Below are positions 32,309 to 44,969 of a stretch of 64,000 nucleotides of DNA, one piece after another. Position 1 is the stretch's first letter. Every line of letters begins with the position of its first letter. The DNA lies in the NCBI GenBank assembly GCA_964036045.1, contig OZ038381.1, positions 108,939,367 to 109,003,366 of the forward strand, in the 5' to 3' direction. The translations under genes were made by a program, and so were the position numbers. The notes beneath the pieces were generated by a model. The model made no database searches. It had not been told where the DNA came from and was given only the letters and a program-made list of their open reading frames with translations. The stretch comes from Eutreptiella sp. 'Long Island Sound 2002' (lineage: Eukaryota > Euglenozoa > Euglenophyceae > Eutreptiales > Eutreptiaceae).

Positions 32309-33017
32309 AGTAAGAAACCGTCACTGCCATGTCTTTCTTGGAGGACTTGATCCAGGCCAAGCCCCCCTTAAAACCCTTTTGTTGATGCTAAGACAAACGT
32401 AAGTGTTTTTATCTCTCTTTTGTTGCCTAAAGTACACTTTCTCAAAGTAACTAGGGTTGTGACCCTAGCCCCCCATGAAGTTCACCCCTACCACTCAACT
32501 GAGCGGAGGTACCTTCCTTCATGGAGGATATACCGAAATAAAATAGGCATTTCATGCTTTAGGCCTTGGAGGTTAAGCCTAGTGGTCTCCCACCCCAAGA
32601 CCCCTATACTCAATTGTTTCTACCACTTATTGTGGTCCTACTTTGTAACTGTTTCTGAATTCAGCTGCTTGGCCAAGTCATTTTCTGTGTGGTCCTGACA
32701 TCTATGCCCCACATTCCTAACCAGCACCATTACACCCAAAAGAGTGCACATGAAGTGCCTAATGCAATCTCTGAGGCAAGAGTCGGACCAATTTTCATAT
32801 AAAATCTTTTGTATTATCCACTTGTGATTGAATCATTGTGTATAAACCTGCTTTGTCTATCTGCAGCCCTTCTGTGTTACACTGACTTCCAGAACCAATC
32901 ATTGATTCGATCCACATCCTGTTCTTGCTCTACTTGCTGCTTTGGTTTGGGTTTTCAACTACAAAACCCGCAGGATTTCATCAAAATATCTAGGGCATAA
33001 TTCAAGGCCATCTTTCT
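32309..33017 (+). repeat. element 3 3' LTR
   Basis: 709 bp, same length as the left LTR, with about 20 substitutions by eye. Confidence 0.88.
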
Positions 33018-35123
33018 ACACCCAACCCACACACCGCATGCCCCAGCCAGGAGTGGTGGGGCACAAGCCGAGCGCGCACATGAACACACACACGCACCCC
33101 ATCACCCCAGCCAAGAGTGGCGGGGTGCAGCCGAAACCCGAGCCCGAGCACACACACCCACACCGCACACCCGAGCCAGGAGTGGCGGGGTACAAGCGGA
33201 GCGCGCACACAAAAACACACACACACACCCCAACACCCCAGTCCGGAGTGGCGGGGCGCAGCCGAAACCGAAGCCCAAGCACACACACCGACACCGCACA
33301 CTCCAGCCAGGAGTGGCGGGGTACAAGCGGAGAGCGCACACAAACACACACACACCCCAACACCCCAGCCAGGAGTGGCGGGGCGCAGCCGAAGCCTGAG
33401 CCCAAACACACACACCCACACCGCACACCCAAGCCAGGAGTGGTGGGGTACAAGCGGAGCGCGTACAAAAACACACACACACCCCAACACCCCAGCCAGG
33501 AGTGGCGGGGAGCAGCCGAAACCCGAGCCCAAGCACACACACCCACACCGCACACCCCAGCAAGGAGTGGCGGGGGACCAAGCGGAGAGGCCACACACAC
33601 ACACACACACCCCAACACCCCAGCCAGGAGAGGCGGGGCGCAGCCGAAGCCTGAGCCCAAACACACACACCCACACCGCACACCCCAGCCAGGAGAGGCG
33701 GGGTACAAGCGGAGCGCGCAAACAAACAAACACGCACCCCAACACCCCAGCCAGGAGTGGCGGGCAGCAGCCGAAAAGGGAGCCCAAGCACACACACCCA
33801 CACCGCACACCCCAGCCAGGAGTGCCGGGGTACAAGCGGAGCGCGCACACAAACACACACACACCCCGAAACCCCAGCCAGGAGTGGCGGGGGGCAGCCG
33901 AAACCCGAGCCCAAGCACACACACCCACACCGCACACCCCAGCCAGGAGAGGCGGGGTACAAGCGGAGTACGCACACAAACACACAAGCACGCCAACATC
34001 CCATCCAGGAGCGGCGGGCAGCAGCCGAAACCCGAGCCCAAGCACCCACACCCACACCGCACACCCGAGCCAGGAGTGGCGGGGTACAAGCGGAGCGCGC
34101 ACGTAAACACACACACACCCCAACACCCCAGCCAGGAAAGGCAGGGCGCAGCCGCAACCCGAGCCCAAGCACAAAAAAAAAAAGCACTGCACAACCCAGC
34201 TACGAGTGGCGGGGTACAAGCGGAGCGCACACACAAACACACACCCACCCCAACACCCCAGCCAGGAGCGGCGGGGCCCAGCCGAAACCAGAGCCCAAAC
34301 ACACCCACCCACACCGCACAAACCAGCCAGGAGTGCCGGGGTACGAGCCGAGCGCGCAAACAAGCACACACCCACACCGCACACCCCAGCCAGGAGAGGC
34401 GGGGTACAAGCGGAGTACGCACACAAACACACAAGCACGCCAACATCCCAGCCAGGAGCGGCGGGCAGCAGCCGAAACCCGAGCCCAAGCACCCACACCC
34501 ACACCGCACACCCGAGCCAGGAGTGGCGGGGTACAAGCGGAGCGCGCACACAAACACACACACACCCCAACACCCCAGCCAGGAAAGGCAGGGCGCAGCC
34601 GCAACCCGAGCCCAAGCACAAAAACAAAAAGCACTGCACAACCCAGCTACGAGTGGCGGGGTACAAGCGGAGCGCACACACAAACACACACCCACCCCAA
34701 CACCCCAGCCAGGAGCGGCGGGGCCCAGCTGAAACCAGAGCCCAAACACACCCACCCACACCGCACAAACCAGCCAGGAGTGCCGGGGTACGAGCCGAGC
34801 GCGCAAACAAGCACACACACACACCAACACCCCAGCCAGGAGTGGCGAGGCGCAGCCGCAACCCAAGCCCAAACACACACATCCACACCGCAGACCCCCG
34901 CAAGGAGGGGCGAGGTACAAGCGGAGCGCGCACAAAAACACACACACATCCCAACACCCCAGCCAGGAGTGGCGGGGAGCAGCCGAAACCCGAGCCCAAG
35001 CACACACACCCACACCGCACACCCCACCCAGAAGTGGCGGCGTGGAAACAGAGCGCGCACACAAACACACACACACACCAACACTGCAGCCAGGAGTGGC
35101 GAGGCGCAGCGGAAACCCGAGCC
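33018..35123 (+). repeat. LINE monomer array, segment 1
   Basis: Tandem half-units of about 62-65 bp that begin CCCCAGCCAGGAGTGGCGGGG and alternate between two tails. One tail is GCGCAGCCGAAACCCGAGCC plus ACACACCCACACCGCAC. The other is GTACAAGCGGAGCGCGCAC plus ACAAACACACACACCCCAAC. A pair makes a roughly 127-bp higher-order unit. One longer block is duplicated (about 33950-34330 and 34390-34770, including the AAAAAAAAAAAGCACTGCAC variant). Long Cys/Trp/Leu-rich minus-strand and His/Thr/Pro-rich plus-strand ORFs here are products of the repeat and not genes. The last five bases, GAGCC, are the left target duplication of element 2. Confidence 0.9.
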
Positions 35124-35673
35124 TGCAAGTGTGGCTACCCTCCATCCGCGCAGATCTGAGGTCAATCCAGGTCACTGCACCCCCATTCAGCCAGATTCAG
35201 CTCATTTCCGGACATTTACATATGCAAGCCTTCCCAAATTTTTACCCGAACAGTTCCTGTATATTATGGACACGCCAGATTCAATTCTGTTGTCCGTTGC
35301 GGCTGAGATGGTCGCGTTCCAATGATTTGGTGGGTTCGCCGGCGCGCGTGCGCAAATCAAAGCAGCCAAATATTTTTTCACAATCGGATTTTTCATAAAT
35401 TATACAGGAAGAATATTCCGGAATTATATGTATCATATTATCCGCCTACATTTTCTTGTAGACTGGGATTTTTTGCAAGTTCGTATCCTCATCTTCATTG
35501 TCTTCACCGTCCTGCTTGTACCTCATGGACCCCAAGGGCAAGGCCCCAGCACCGACCCCTCCATACCGCCAGGACGCACAGAAGGGATACCTGCCCTCTG
35601 TTCCCTTTCCCCATGCCGGCCCTGAGCCCTCCGGCCAGGCTCCGCGGAGCTTTCTCAAAGCAAATAGCTTAGA
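35124..35673 (+). repeat. element 2 5' LTR, containing the gag start codon
   Basis: 550 bp beginning TGCAAG (TGTAAG in the other copy) and ending CTTAGA. The gag ATG at 35525 lies about 400 bp in. A TTTTTCATAAATTATAC stretch near 35387 is a possible core promoter. Confidence 0.92.
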
Positions 35674-38477
35674 TGGTAGCAGAGCAGCCTTCAGCCTCGA
35701 GGCTATAGGTATGGAGTACGAGTCCGACCCAGCGGACAGTGATGACGAGAGCATCTGCGATCTAGATGATCCAGATAGCTCAGAGGACGGCGTAGAATGT
35801 TGCATAGTTGCAACATTCTCCGAAGAGTTAGGGATTCCTCGCCAGAATCCTGACTGCCCCAGGTACATACCCATTCTTCACCCCGGCTCAGTCCCCGATC
35901 CCAGTCGAGAATCCGGGCCCCCAAGCAGCCCTTCACCGGGCGCTGGTCCAAGCGGAGTGTACGGCTCCTTGGGTGGAGACTCATCGAGTCAGGAGGACGA
36001 CATTCGTCTCCCATCCAAGGAAAGCATGCATGTGCATCGAGATCCTCCGATCGCAAGTGGTCCAGGAGTGATGCCCGCCAGAATGACACCTACGCCTGCG
36101 AAAATCGACCTGCTGCTCCAGAACGTCATCGAGCAGGCCGTCTCCGCCAAATTGGACACTCAAATCCAGGAGTCCCAGGAACGCTGGAGGATCAAATTCC
36201 AGAGGATCGAAAGCCTACAGCGACTGGATTTGTATGACCAATGGTGCCTGCAAATTCACCATTGCTACTGCAGGTTTCACCGAGAACATCCGCCGGTGCC
36301 AGTCAAGTCCACGGCCAAGACGATGGACGTCGATGTGGTGTCGCTGGAGTCGGCGTTAGAGCAAGCCTTCCTCAAGGTGGCGCAGGAGGAATCTCAAGAA
36401 CTGCCTGCCGCGAACACCATCGAGAGTTGGCTGAACGAGCAGGAAGACGTGGTAAGGAGGCCAGAATCAATTGGATCGCGGTCTGAAACCGCCTCTCATG
36501 TGTCCTGTGCCCACCACTGCTCATGTCGGAAAGAAATCGCCACCCTCGCTGCTGAGAATCAGGCGATTAGATTTAATCAGGAAAAACTCTTCCACTTTTT
36601 TTCGATGGGAAGATCTTTCGCTCACCCCTCCTCTCATTTGCCAGATCCGCCAGTCGGATCTATCTGTTCTGTAGCCGATGAAGCGACTGAATTTTTTTCA
36701 CTCACGCCCACCACAGATTCCAGAGCGGAAGAAAAAAGGAAAAAACGTGAAAAATTAAAAGAAAGAGTTTTTGAGAGTAGAAATCCTCAGCGTGTTTCAG
36801 AAGCGAGGACCAAAAAGAAAACAGAAGTTTTGGCCGAGAAAAGATCCATTGATCCCATGATTGCGGCTCAGGTCTTACTCGCCCAGAGTCTTCTGGGCGC
36901 CGCCGGCGTCTCAGGTGCTGCCCAGGTAAATCCCATCCTGGCGGTTGGTGGCGGCATTGAGGACATTATTAACCCTGTGAGGGCTAAACTGAGAGCCATT
37001 GCAAAACAACCAAAATACAATGGCAACCCTCGCCGGTGGGCTGTTTTTAAAAGAGAATTTTCTCTGTTGGTTGGCAAGAACAAGCTTCGAGACGACGAGA
37101 AGCTTGATGCTCTTCTTGAGTGTTTAAAGGGTCTTATTCGTGACACGTGGATTAAATCCTACACTGATAGGGCTGATTCCTCTAACCCACTCACCTACAG
37201 TGACTCCTTTGCTCTGCTTGAGGGACGAGGAAGTAGGTTACCTGAAGACCTTTACCGAACCCTCCTCACCTCTTTCCCGAAAATTCCCGAACTCATTCTC
37301 CACGAGGTTCAGAACAAGCGACTCTGCTTTGAAAATCTGGTGAATGAGGCTGAGAGTGCTGGGGAACATCTGTCAGATGGCGAATTAAAGGCCATCATCT
37401 TCGCAAAAATGCCTGCCGACACGGCTGCATCGCTGAGGCAGGAGCAGTCCAACAAGAAGGTGAAATCCTGGTGGACTGAAGTCACGGGATTTCCTAAGGG
37501 CTCAGGTCGTTTTTCAGGTCAGAGATGCCCTTAAAAAGTGCTCGCCCACTAACTTTTCCAAGTGTAAGGAAAAGGACGGTGCTTGGAGATTGAAATTCGC
37601 GGAGAAGGAGGACAGAGATATTTTCAATGAAGTGGTGAACCGAGGCGTCTCCTTTGGAGGAACTCGGCTCGTGGCAAAGCCGTGGGTTTTCAGCTTCACG
37701 CCCACTGAATTGTGGGAGAAGTTGGAAAAATTGGCGGATGCCAATCATCAGCAATTCCATGAAGGATTGAGCCGAAATCCCCCCTCTAAAGGTGGGAATC
37801 AGAAGAATGTACATAACACGCAGTCGAAAGACTGTGCCATTTGTTTGTCCTTCGTTCACACCAACCGTGCCAAGTCGCATTCCACTGAGAATCACTTGTG
37901 GAATACGACCGATGCGGAAAGAGTGGCACAAGAAGCCAGCAAGGATCCGCCCAAAGTCCCTGTCAAGAAGGTGGATGAAAATCGCCAATCGACGCCCAGC
38001 GGAAAAAGTAAAGGCAGTAAAGGCCAGCAGACTTACGGAGGCAAGGGAAACCAGGGCCAATCCAGCCAAGGACGCTCTCCAGAAAATTTTAAAAATGGAA
38101 ATCGTAAGTCCAATTCTGCCAAGGGTAATGGTGGAAAAGGCAATTTTTCCAAGGGAAAAGGCCAACCCAGTGGCCAGTTCTCGGGACATTCCAAGGTAAT
38201 GAGCGCTGGTAAGGGCAAGGGGACCTCCCAGGGCACGAAAGGTAGATGACGGAAAGGATCATCTGGTCAGCGGAACTCTAATTCACGTCGTGGTGCATCA
38301 CTGCACCAAGTTGCTGGTTCCGACGAGGATTATTATAATAACGTGACGACGGAGGACCAGGATGCCCCCGATGAAGAAGGGAATCTTGGCGAAGAAGGTC
38401 TGGGAGACCAGTGGGAGGACGAGGACGGTTCCTGGGAAACCGTGCAACAGGAGTACGAGGGAGATTATCAGGAATAA
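35525..38477 (+). pseudogene. gag: element 2 gag
   Basis: Starts MDPKGKAPAPTPPYR at an ATG inside the 5' LTR and continues through the LTR/PBS junction. Order as in element 1: an acidic Ser/Pro-rich N-terminus (DSDDESICDLDDPDSSEDG), a Cys cluster CAHHCSCRKEIA, a Lys-rich coiled segment (EEKRKKREKLKERVFESR), then capsid-like PKYNGNPRRWAVFKREFSLL and LTYSDSFALLEGRGSRLPED. The tail is Gly/Lys/Ser/Gln-rich. A frameshift near 37500 changes frame, and a TGA at 38247-38249 (probably from CGA) precedes the terminal TAA at 38475-38477. Confidence 0.85.
35674..35684 (+). other. element 2 primer binding site
   Basis: TGGTAGCAGAG directly after the LTR, complementary to initiator tRNA-Met, and read in frame as part of gag (LDGSRAAF). 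Confidence 0.9.
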
Positions 38478-41400
38478 AGGCGCCAAGATTGTGCGGCCAC
38501 CCCACACACAATCAGATGTTTTCCTGAATGTCCGATCGTGCACATTGGAGCGTTGTCTGTAGGACCACCGCCAGTTGAGGCGGATGGAGATAGGAACGTT
38601 GTGGAGATCGGTGTTCCCTACAAATACCGAGCTCGTCAATTCATTTGTCGTCTGTGGGTTACTGACAAGAAGGGGAACAAACACCTTGCTACGTGTCTTT
38701 GTGACAATGGTAGTGAAGTGAATCTTCAGTCAGAAAAGTTTTTACCAGACGAATGTGTTGACACTTCGCTACACCCCGTTAACCTGGAAGGCGTTTCAGG
38801 TCATGCTCTTCCAGCAGGGAATACAGGTCCCTTTCTGAAGGCGCACATGGTTGCCCAGGATTTATGGGAGGAAGGTAAGGTAGAGGATGTTGTTTTAGAG
38901 GATTATTTTTATAGAGCGGCCATCAAATACGACCTTTATTTAGGTCATCCATTTTTAACGAAGAACAAAGTGGCCCCTGTAGGACACAGACGTTGTTTTA
39001 TTTTGGAATCAGGAGAGCAGGAAGCTTCCAGCTTTTGGTTCTTGCATTCTGGGTACCCAAATGCAAAAGAATTTTTGAGTCGAAGGGTGAACACAGTTTT
39101 TGGTGAGGATGAAGGGATTGGTGAGATAAACGCCACTACAGCTTACAGCATCTTGCTACAGGAGCGACGAAGGGACACTCAGCGTCCCAAACCGCGCAAT
39201 TGGAAGTCTTCCAACTACCGCGTTGTAGATAAGTGGCGTGATTATATATGTTCCTATTTTTTGGAGAACCACGATTTTGTGCCCGCCAAGGATACCTTTT
39301 GCAACGAGTTAAACAAGCGTTTCAAGCGCTTAGCTGACGGTGCATGGGCAGTAAAGTGGGATAAAAGGCTGTGGATAAACCCCTCTTTTCATTTGTTGGG
39401 AGAGGTCGTTAAAAAAATAAAGGAGGATCGCACACAGGCCATCCTTGTCGTACCACTATGGGATTGGACACCATGGTGGAAGGATGTTTTGGCCATGACA
39501 GTCGACTCCATCCGCCTCCCCCACGACGTCAAGCTGTACGGCAGGGACGACACTGGTCCCCTGCGACAGCGGCCGTGGCCTTCCGTCGCTTTTCTGGTCG
39601 ATGGAGGTCTCATCTCTGACGGATCTTGCACATCAGACCATGGGTCAGAATCGGGTCTTGACCATGGTACGGATTCAGATTCGAATTTTTCCGATTTTTG
39701 GAAGGAGATGATACGGTGATGAACCTGGAATCTGGAACGTCTGATTGTAGTCAGACCCCAATACGATCAGATCCATCACGCATCTTCCACCTGGTCAAGG
39801 GAAAAAAATTCCGAAAGAAGGTCAAATTCAGACAATTTTACGAAAAACCCAAGTTTGAGGCCTTTTTGGACCCCTTAGTCTGTGAGGATGTGGAAGATGC
39901 TCAGCAGGTTCAGGCATCCACGACATACCCGCAAGAGGGAGTCGATCCCTCTCTGTTTCAGTCGTTGAAACAAGGTCTGTTGCCTGCTGCATTGCGAGAT
40001 CTGGCGAAAATCTGCTCTACGGTGGTGGCTGGTGAACAGGTTGAAAGTCAAGTTGGCAATGAGCGAAGGGAAAAGATTTTCGCCGAGCGAAAGGACACCA
40101 CCCTTTGTGGTAGGCTCGTCAAGAACTCCCAGTGCGTTGCCAGCACGGAGAGGCGTTCATCGAGCTAACGGAGGGAGCAAAACCCAAAAAGCAGCGACCT
40201 TACGAAAATCATGGCAAGAAGCATGAAATTCTTCGTGACATCATTCAGAGAAATCTGCGAGAATTCGGGTGGTTGGAGGCGTGCATGACCTCTGAGTGGT
40301 GTTGTGCGCCCTTCACAGTGCCTAAATCGCCCCCAGCAGACCAGAATTCCATTGATGGTTGGCGCATGGTTGGTGATTTTCGTAATTTAAATGCGGAAAC
40401 TAAGGCTGATTCTCACCCTTTACCCCTCATTGAGGAGGAAATCGTGAAAAGAGCCAAGAGGAAACTATTCTCAGTCCTGGATCTAAGGCATGGCTTCCAC
40501 CAGATGCCTCTGGCGAAGTCATCCAGACCCCTGACGTGCATGTGCAGTCCAGTGGGTCCTGTTCAGTGGACCGTCATGCCTATGGGTTTGAGGAATGCTC
40601 CTAGCTTTTTCCAACGGATGATGGAAGAAGTCTTGTTTTCAGAGCACCCTGAGCTTCGCGAATTCGTTTCCGTATATATCGACGACATAATCATCGCCAC
40701 TGTGGGCGATGGTTTAACCGAACAGGAGCTTGTGGACCTGCATGAGAAACAGCTGAACATGGTCCTCGACATTCTGGACAAAAATCAGCTCATCTGCGGT
40801 CCCAAGAAGGGTAAATTATTCCTGAAAAGTGTCAAATTCTGTGGCAGTTTGCTACGAAATGGGAGTCGCCAGCCGAGTCCAGGGAAGGTTTTTGCAATTC
40901 AGAAGTGGAAGCGCCCTGAGACCATTTCGGCCCTTCGTGGATTCCTTGGCTGTTGCAATTTTTACCATACTTTCGTCAAGGATTATGCCAGGTACGCCGC
41001 CCTCCTTACTGAATTACTCAAGGTTGGTAGGGAGGCTGGTCGTGCGGGCTCGAAGGTGCCAGTGCAGTGGACCGACGAGTGTGATGAGGCATTTGTGCAA
41101 TTAAAAGCCGCCCTTTGCGAAGTCGCCACTTTGCACGTTCCCAAATTCGATCGCCCTTTCTACCTTAGGACTGATGCTAGTAAGTATGCGGTTGGGGCAG
41201 TGTTAGAACAGCAAGATTTGGAAACTGGGGCTCATTATCCGCTTGCATTCTGGTCGAGGAAGCTTACTCCCAGACAAATGCAGTGGTCCCCCCGTGAGCA
41301 GGAGACCTACGCCATCATCTGTGCCTTAAAAAAATATCAATCGTGGATAGGCACAAACAGAGTTGAAGTTCTGACAGATCATCGTTCTCTTGAGTATTGG

Positions 41401-43662
41401 TCGACGGAACATGTCAACACGGTGTCAGGTCCTGCTGGACGGCGTGCTAGATGGCACGAGTTTTTGAGTCTTTTCGATCTTCATGTGGCTTACCTTCCAG
41501 GCAAGTACAACACTGTCGCTGACGCTTTAAGCAGATGGGCATATCCCGCTTCCGAAGCGTGCCTGTCGACGAACATCCATGGGACTGAACAAGACCGTGA
41601 ATTAGTAATTGAGTGGGATGCTGAGGAAAGGCAGTTGATTAAGTGCCACTGTCTACAGTGTTCGGTCCGGCAGTGTCGAATGCCCTGCCACAATATCACA
41701 GTGGAGGATCATCCCCCACATTCCCATGTCTAATGCTCTGCAGTGCGTGTTGACACCCTCAGAGTAGTTAAACCTGGAGAATCCATCCCCCAGTTCGTTC
41801 AACGACCAAATCCTGTGGTGCGGTTCAGATGTGTCCATCCATTGGGTCGAAAACCTGTGGCACCTGCCCAGGCGATCCCCAAGGACTCCCTGCTCACCAA
41901 GGATTGGTCCAAAGAATATAAATCCGATAATATGTTTCAAGAAATCTACGAACATTTGACTTCAAAGTCAGCATTTCAGGACGGAATTTATTCCGAATAT
42001 TTTTTGGACAACAGAAAACTGTGGATGAATGGGAGACTGTGCGTGCCTGACAGGTTGGCGTCCAGAGTTGTCAACTGGTGGCACAAATGGGAGACTCCTC
42101 ACTCCCATGGCGCCAAACTCTGGAAATCCATTAAACATCGTCTCTTTGGAGCTCGATTGCACACCCACTGCATGAAAGTGGCCTCATCATGTGCCCAATG
42201 TGCAGTGGCGGTGCCTGCTACGGCCAAGTCTAAGGGCTATCTGAGGCCGCATCCCGTACCTGAGCGACTCTTCGACCGAGTCACCTCTGATTTCTTCTAC
42301 CTCGGTGACCTGGAGGGAGAGGAATGCCATTGGACCAACAAAAAAATCAATGGTGTGTTATTAATTCAAGGCAGACACTCAGGGTACATTCATGTCTTGC
42401 CTTGCAACGTGAACGCCATGACTGGCAAGGCTGCCGCCAAATGGTGTGCGCAGACATGGATGGGGTGCTGGGATGTTCCCTCGGAGATTTTAACTGATTC
42501 AGGCAGTGCATATATTTCTGAGTGGTGGAAAACCCTTTGTGCTCGGTTGGGAATCCATCATCTTCGATGTGAGGTCCACCATCACAGGGCACTGCCGGCC
42601 GAACGAGCAGGAAAAACCATAATTAATATGTTGCGAAAGAAACTCGCCAGTGACAAGGATGTCAATTGGCTTGAGATCCTTTTCGCCCTGCTCCGCCGGT
42701 ACCACAACACAGAGTTGTATCACGGGTACCCACCCAATCAGCTTGTTTTTGGTCGAAACAAGTGCTGGTGGAACCTCCCGTACGATCATCCACGGGAAAG
42801 TAACGATGCATCAGCATTTTTCGACGAGATTCAGGCTGGGGAAAAGGAGGCCAAGCGACTTGTTGAGACGTTTCAGGCAGATTGGTTGAGCATTGCCAAC
42901 CAGGGCAGAAATGAACCACAAGATCTCGAAAGAGGAGACCGTGTTTGGCTCCGCAAGAGCGAAACTACCCAGGAGGGAGACTCCAAACTTCTTCCCCCGT
43001 GGGAAGGTCCCTTTGAAATTGTTTCTCGAGTCAGGGAGAACAGTTTTAAGGTGCGTGTGGATGTGAATCGGGAGTTGGAGGTGAGCGGAGACAGGCTTAA
43101 GCCTGAGATTCCGAGTCCAAAGGGCAGGGTCAAACCCCTTTTCTGGACCTCCAAATGGCTTTCCAAACGCAGGATTGAAGGTGGTATTTACGAGGTAGAA
43201 CGCCTTGTCGACCATTATAAGGATGATGAGGGTAACTGGCGGTTTCTTGTCAAGTACAAGGGTTTCCCTGAGTCTGAGAACATTTGGGAACCTCCCTCTT
43301 CCTTTGTACATGGTTATACCACAGGTTTCAGAAGTTACCTGCGGGCTCATCCTGAGATTCCGGTCCTATTTACTGACTGTCTGAGCAAGCCAGACCATGT
43401 AGTTGAAAAGTACGGAGCAAAGGCCGTCGTGGTGGACGGAGATCCAGCTCCTCCGCCACAGATTCCAGCACATTCTGCACGAAATCCGGCGCCTCAAGGT
43501 GCCGTGCGACCAGAAGCACCACGCCCCCCTCCAGCACATGCACAGGAGGGCAATGAGGGGCATCCGGTGCGTGAACGAAGACCACCAGACCAATTCCGCG
43601 GTGGCGGCAAGCCTGCAGCGTTGAGCCAGGTGCTTGTTCGTCCACATTCCGAGACATTCTGA
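38478..43662 (+). pseudogene. element 2 pol: protease, Dam-like domain, RT, RNase H, integrase, chromodomain
   Basis: Continues in the gag frame after TAA 38475-38477. Protease CLCDNGSEVNL at about 38700. Dam-like domain 39215-39560, with LWINPSF where element 1 has LWINPPF. Then frameshifts near 39705 and 40135. RT: LDLRHGFHQMP and YIDD (about 40676). RNase H: RTDASKYAVGAV. TAA at 41731-41733 falls just before the integrase. Integrase HHCC with VTSDFFYLGD, ILTDSGSAY and LPAERAG. Chromodomain YEVERLVDHYKDDEGNWRFL near 43185-43300. The C-terminal Pro/Ala-rich tail ends in TGA at 43660-43662. Strongly similar to element 1 Pol throughout. Confidence 0.92.
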
Positions 43663-44074
43663 GCTCATTTTTGTACATTACTCACTCAGATCCGTTTCAT
43701 CAAATTCTGACCCAAATTTCAAATTCGTGGTACATCAGGCCCAATTACGTCCCCTTCGGGTTGACTATGGGGCTACCCAGTACACCAGGTGTGTTGTAGT
43801 CTCGAGACAAGTTTTTGCGTATTTTTCAGGTTCAATTCTGAGGTGTTACTGGTGAACGGATGACTTTGGCCACATGAGTGAGAAAATCGGCCTACATTGG
43901 ACTTGTGCGACTGAAGCCGCCATGTGTTGTCGGCGAAGGTGGACTAACTGTCCTGGCCCTTAAAAGTCCAGTTCAAGCCGGACAGGCGAAGATCTGAGCT
44001 GATTACTAGAAGTTGGAGGTTTCATGTACCAATCCGGTAGCCGATGAGAGGTTTGAACTTCGTTCGCCATTTAT

Positions 44075-44160
44075 CGGTATACAGCTCGTCAGTCAAGTTG
44101 GGCAGTGCACTTGGTTCCCAGCCCGTGGTCGTAGGTTCGAGACCCGGAACGGTCGGTCAA
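44075..44160 (+). ncRNA. tRNA-like module 1 in element 2 tail
   Basis: A-box-like GTCAAGTTGGGCAGTGC and B-box-like GTAGGTTCGAGACCCGG at tRNA spacing. The T-stem pairs poorly and no acceptor stem is visible, so it is a relic. Confidence 0.35.
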
Positions 44161-44398
44161 GAGATGTGCACTCCTGACCCTGCGGCTTCGTCAGTGGAGG
44201 GGATTGGGGTGGTCTATCAACACTGCTTCCTTCGGGCACAGTTGCCTGTCACATAGATTCCATTCTCCGTGTACCTGACGTACTCCGCGAACTCCACTTT
44301 TTGGTGAGGGAAGCACAGAGCATTTACGAATGCCTGATGCCTGATCTCCGGTAAGTCCGAAGCCGGTTGTTAAAACCTTGACTGTGCGATACTGGCAT

Positions 44399-44473
44399 GG
44401 CCGGTGCTACTCTAGTTGGTAAATGCCTTCGTCAACGGACCGGGGTCGTTGGTTCGAATCCCAGTAGGGTCAC
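44399..44473 (+). ncRNA. tRNA-like module 2 in element 2 tail
   Basis: GGCCGGTGCTACTCTAGTTG, then GTAAATGCC, ending GGTTCGAATCCC. The D-arm phrase CTAGTTGGTAAATGC and the B box are tRNA-like. The acceptor ends (GGCCGGT and AGGGTCA) no longer pair. Confidence 0.45.
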
Positions 44474-44723
44474 TCTCCCACTTCGTCTCAGGCATGTCCA
44501 TTGCGTGTGGCACCAGCCCGCCCATCCACCGCCTGCATCCGGGGCTGCATCAGCGCCATGGGGCTGTCCCTTGGAGGCCGGTATAGGTGGTTTTACATGT
44601 TTATTTGCGTCTCCGGACGGCAGAGTTCATTCGGGTTTTATTTACAATTTTCCGTCATGTACATGTACCGAGCGGTCAGCCTAAGACGGTTTTTGTACCG
44701 CCAAACACCTGATTGTAGCAAGG

Positions 44724-44800
44724 ACCTTCGTCAGTATAGTGGATAGGTATGCCACCTCTTGAGCTAGGGGTCGTAGGTTCGAACTCCTATAGATGCTCAC
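44724..44800 (+). ncRNA. tRNA-like module 3 in element 2 tail
   Basis: The A-box CGTCAGTATAGTGGATAGG is close to the TTAGTATAGTGG phrase of eukaryotic tRNA-Asp/Glu. The B-box arm GTAGGTTCGAACTCCTAT pairs five of five with an eight-base loop. The acceptor stem is lost. Confidence 0.5.
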
Positions 44801-44969
44801 TCCACCGTTATCTCCGGCATGGCCTATCCAGCTCTTGAACACCCTCGCCTGAGTGGTTACGCCTGCGGTCCCAGGCATTGGCTGCGGAGGGAAAGCAATG
44901 CGTCGTAAAATTGCACCGTGACTTCGTGGCGCGGTCGGTCCTCAGCCTTTTCTTACTTTCCCCTTCTTC

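Larger units (their letters stand above)
21821..33017 (+). mobile_element. Ty3/gypsy LTR retrotransposon, element 3 (degenerate)
   Basis: 11,197 bp with 709-bp LTRs at both ends and a 5-bp ACACC duplication. By eye about 20 LTR differences (roughly 3%) indicate an older insertion than element 1. It encodes gag with a CCHC knuckle, protease, an NPPF domain, RT, RNase H, integrase and a chromodomain, but has several stops and two frameshifts. Unusually the LTR ends read AGTAAG...TTTCT rather than TG...CA. A 2.7-kb non-coding tail follows pol. It sits at the junction of the T-poor block and the monomer array. Confidence 0.93.

Noticed and set aside
32942-35175. 600-720 codon repetitive ORFs (CVCLGSGF-type on minus, HTHPHRTPQPG-type on plus)
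   Set aside because: They simply translate the 62-bp monomer array; frames interchange between units and end at the array borders.
44399-44473. A functional tRNA gene
   Set aside because: A and B boxes are present but acceptor ends do not pair and the T-stem has mismatches.
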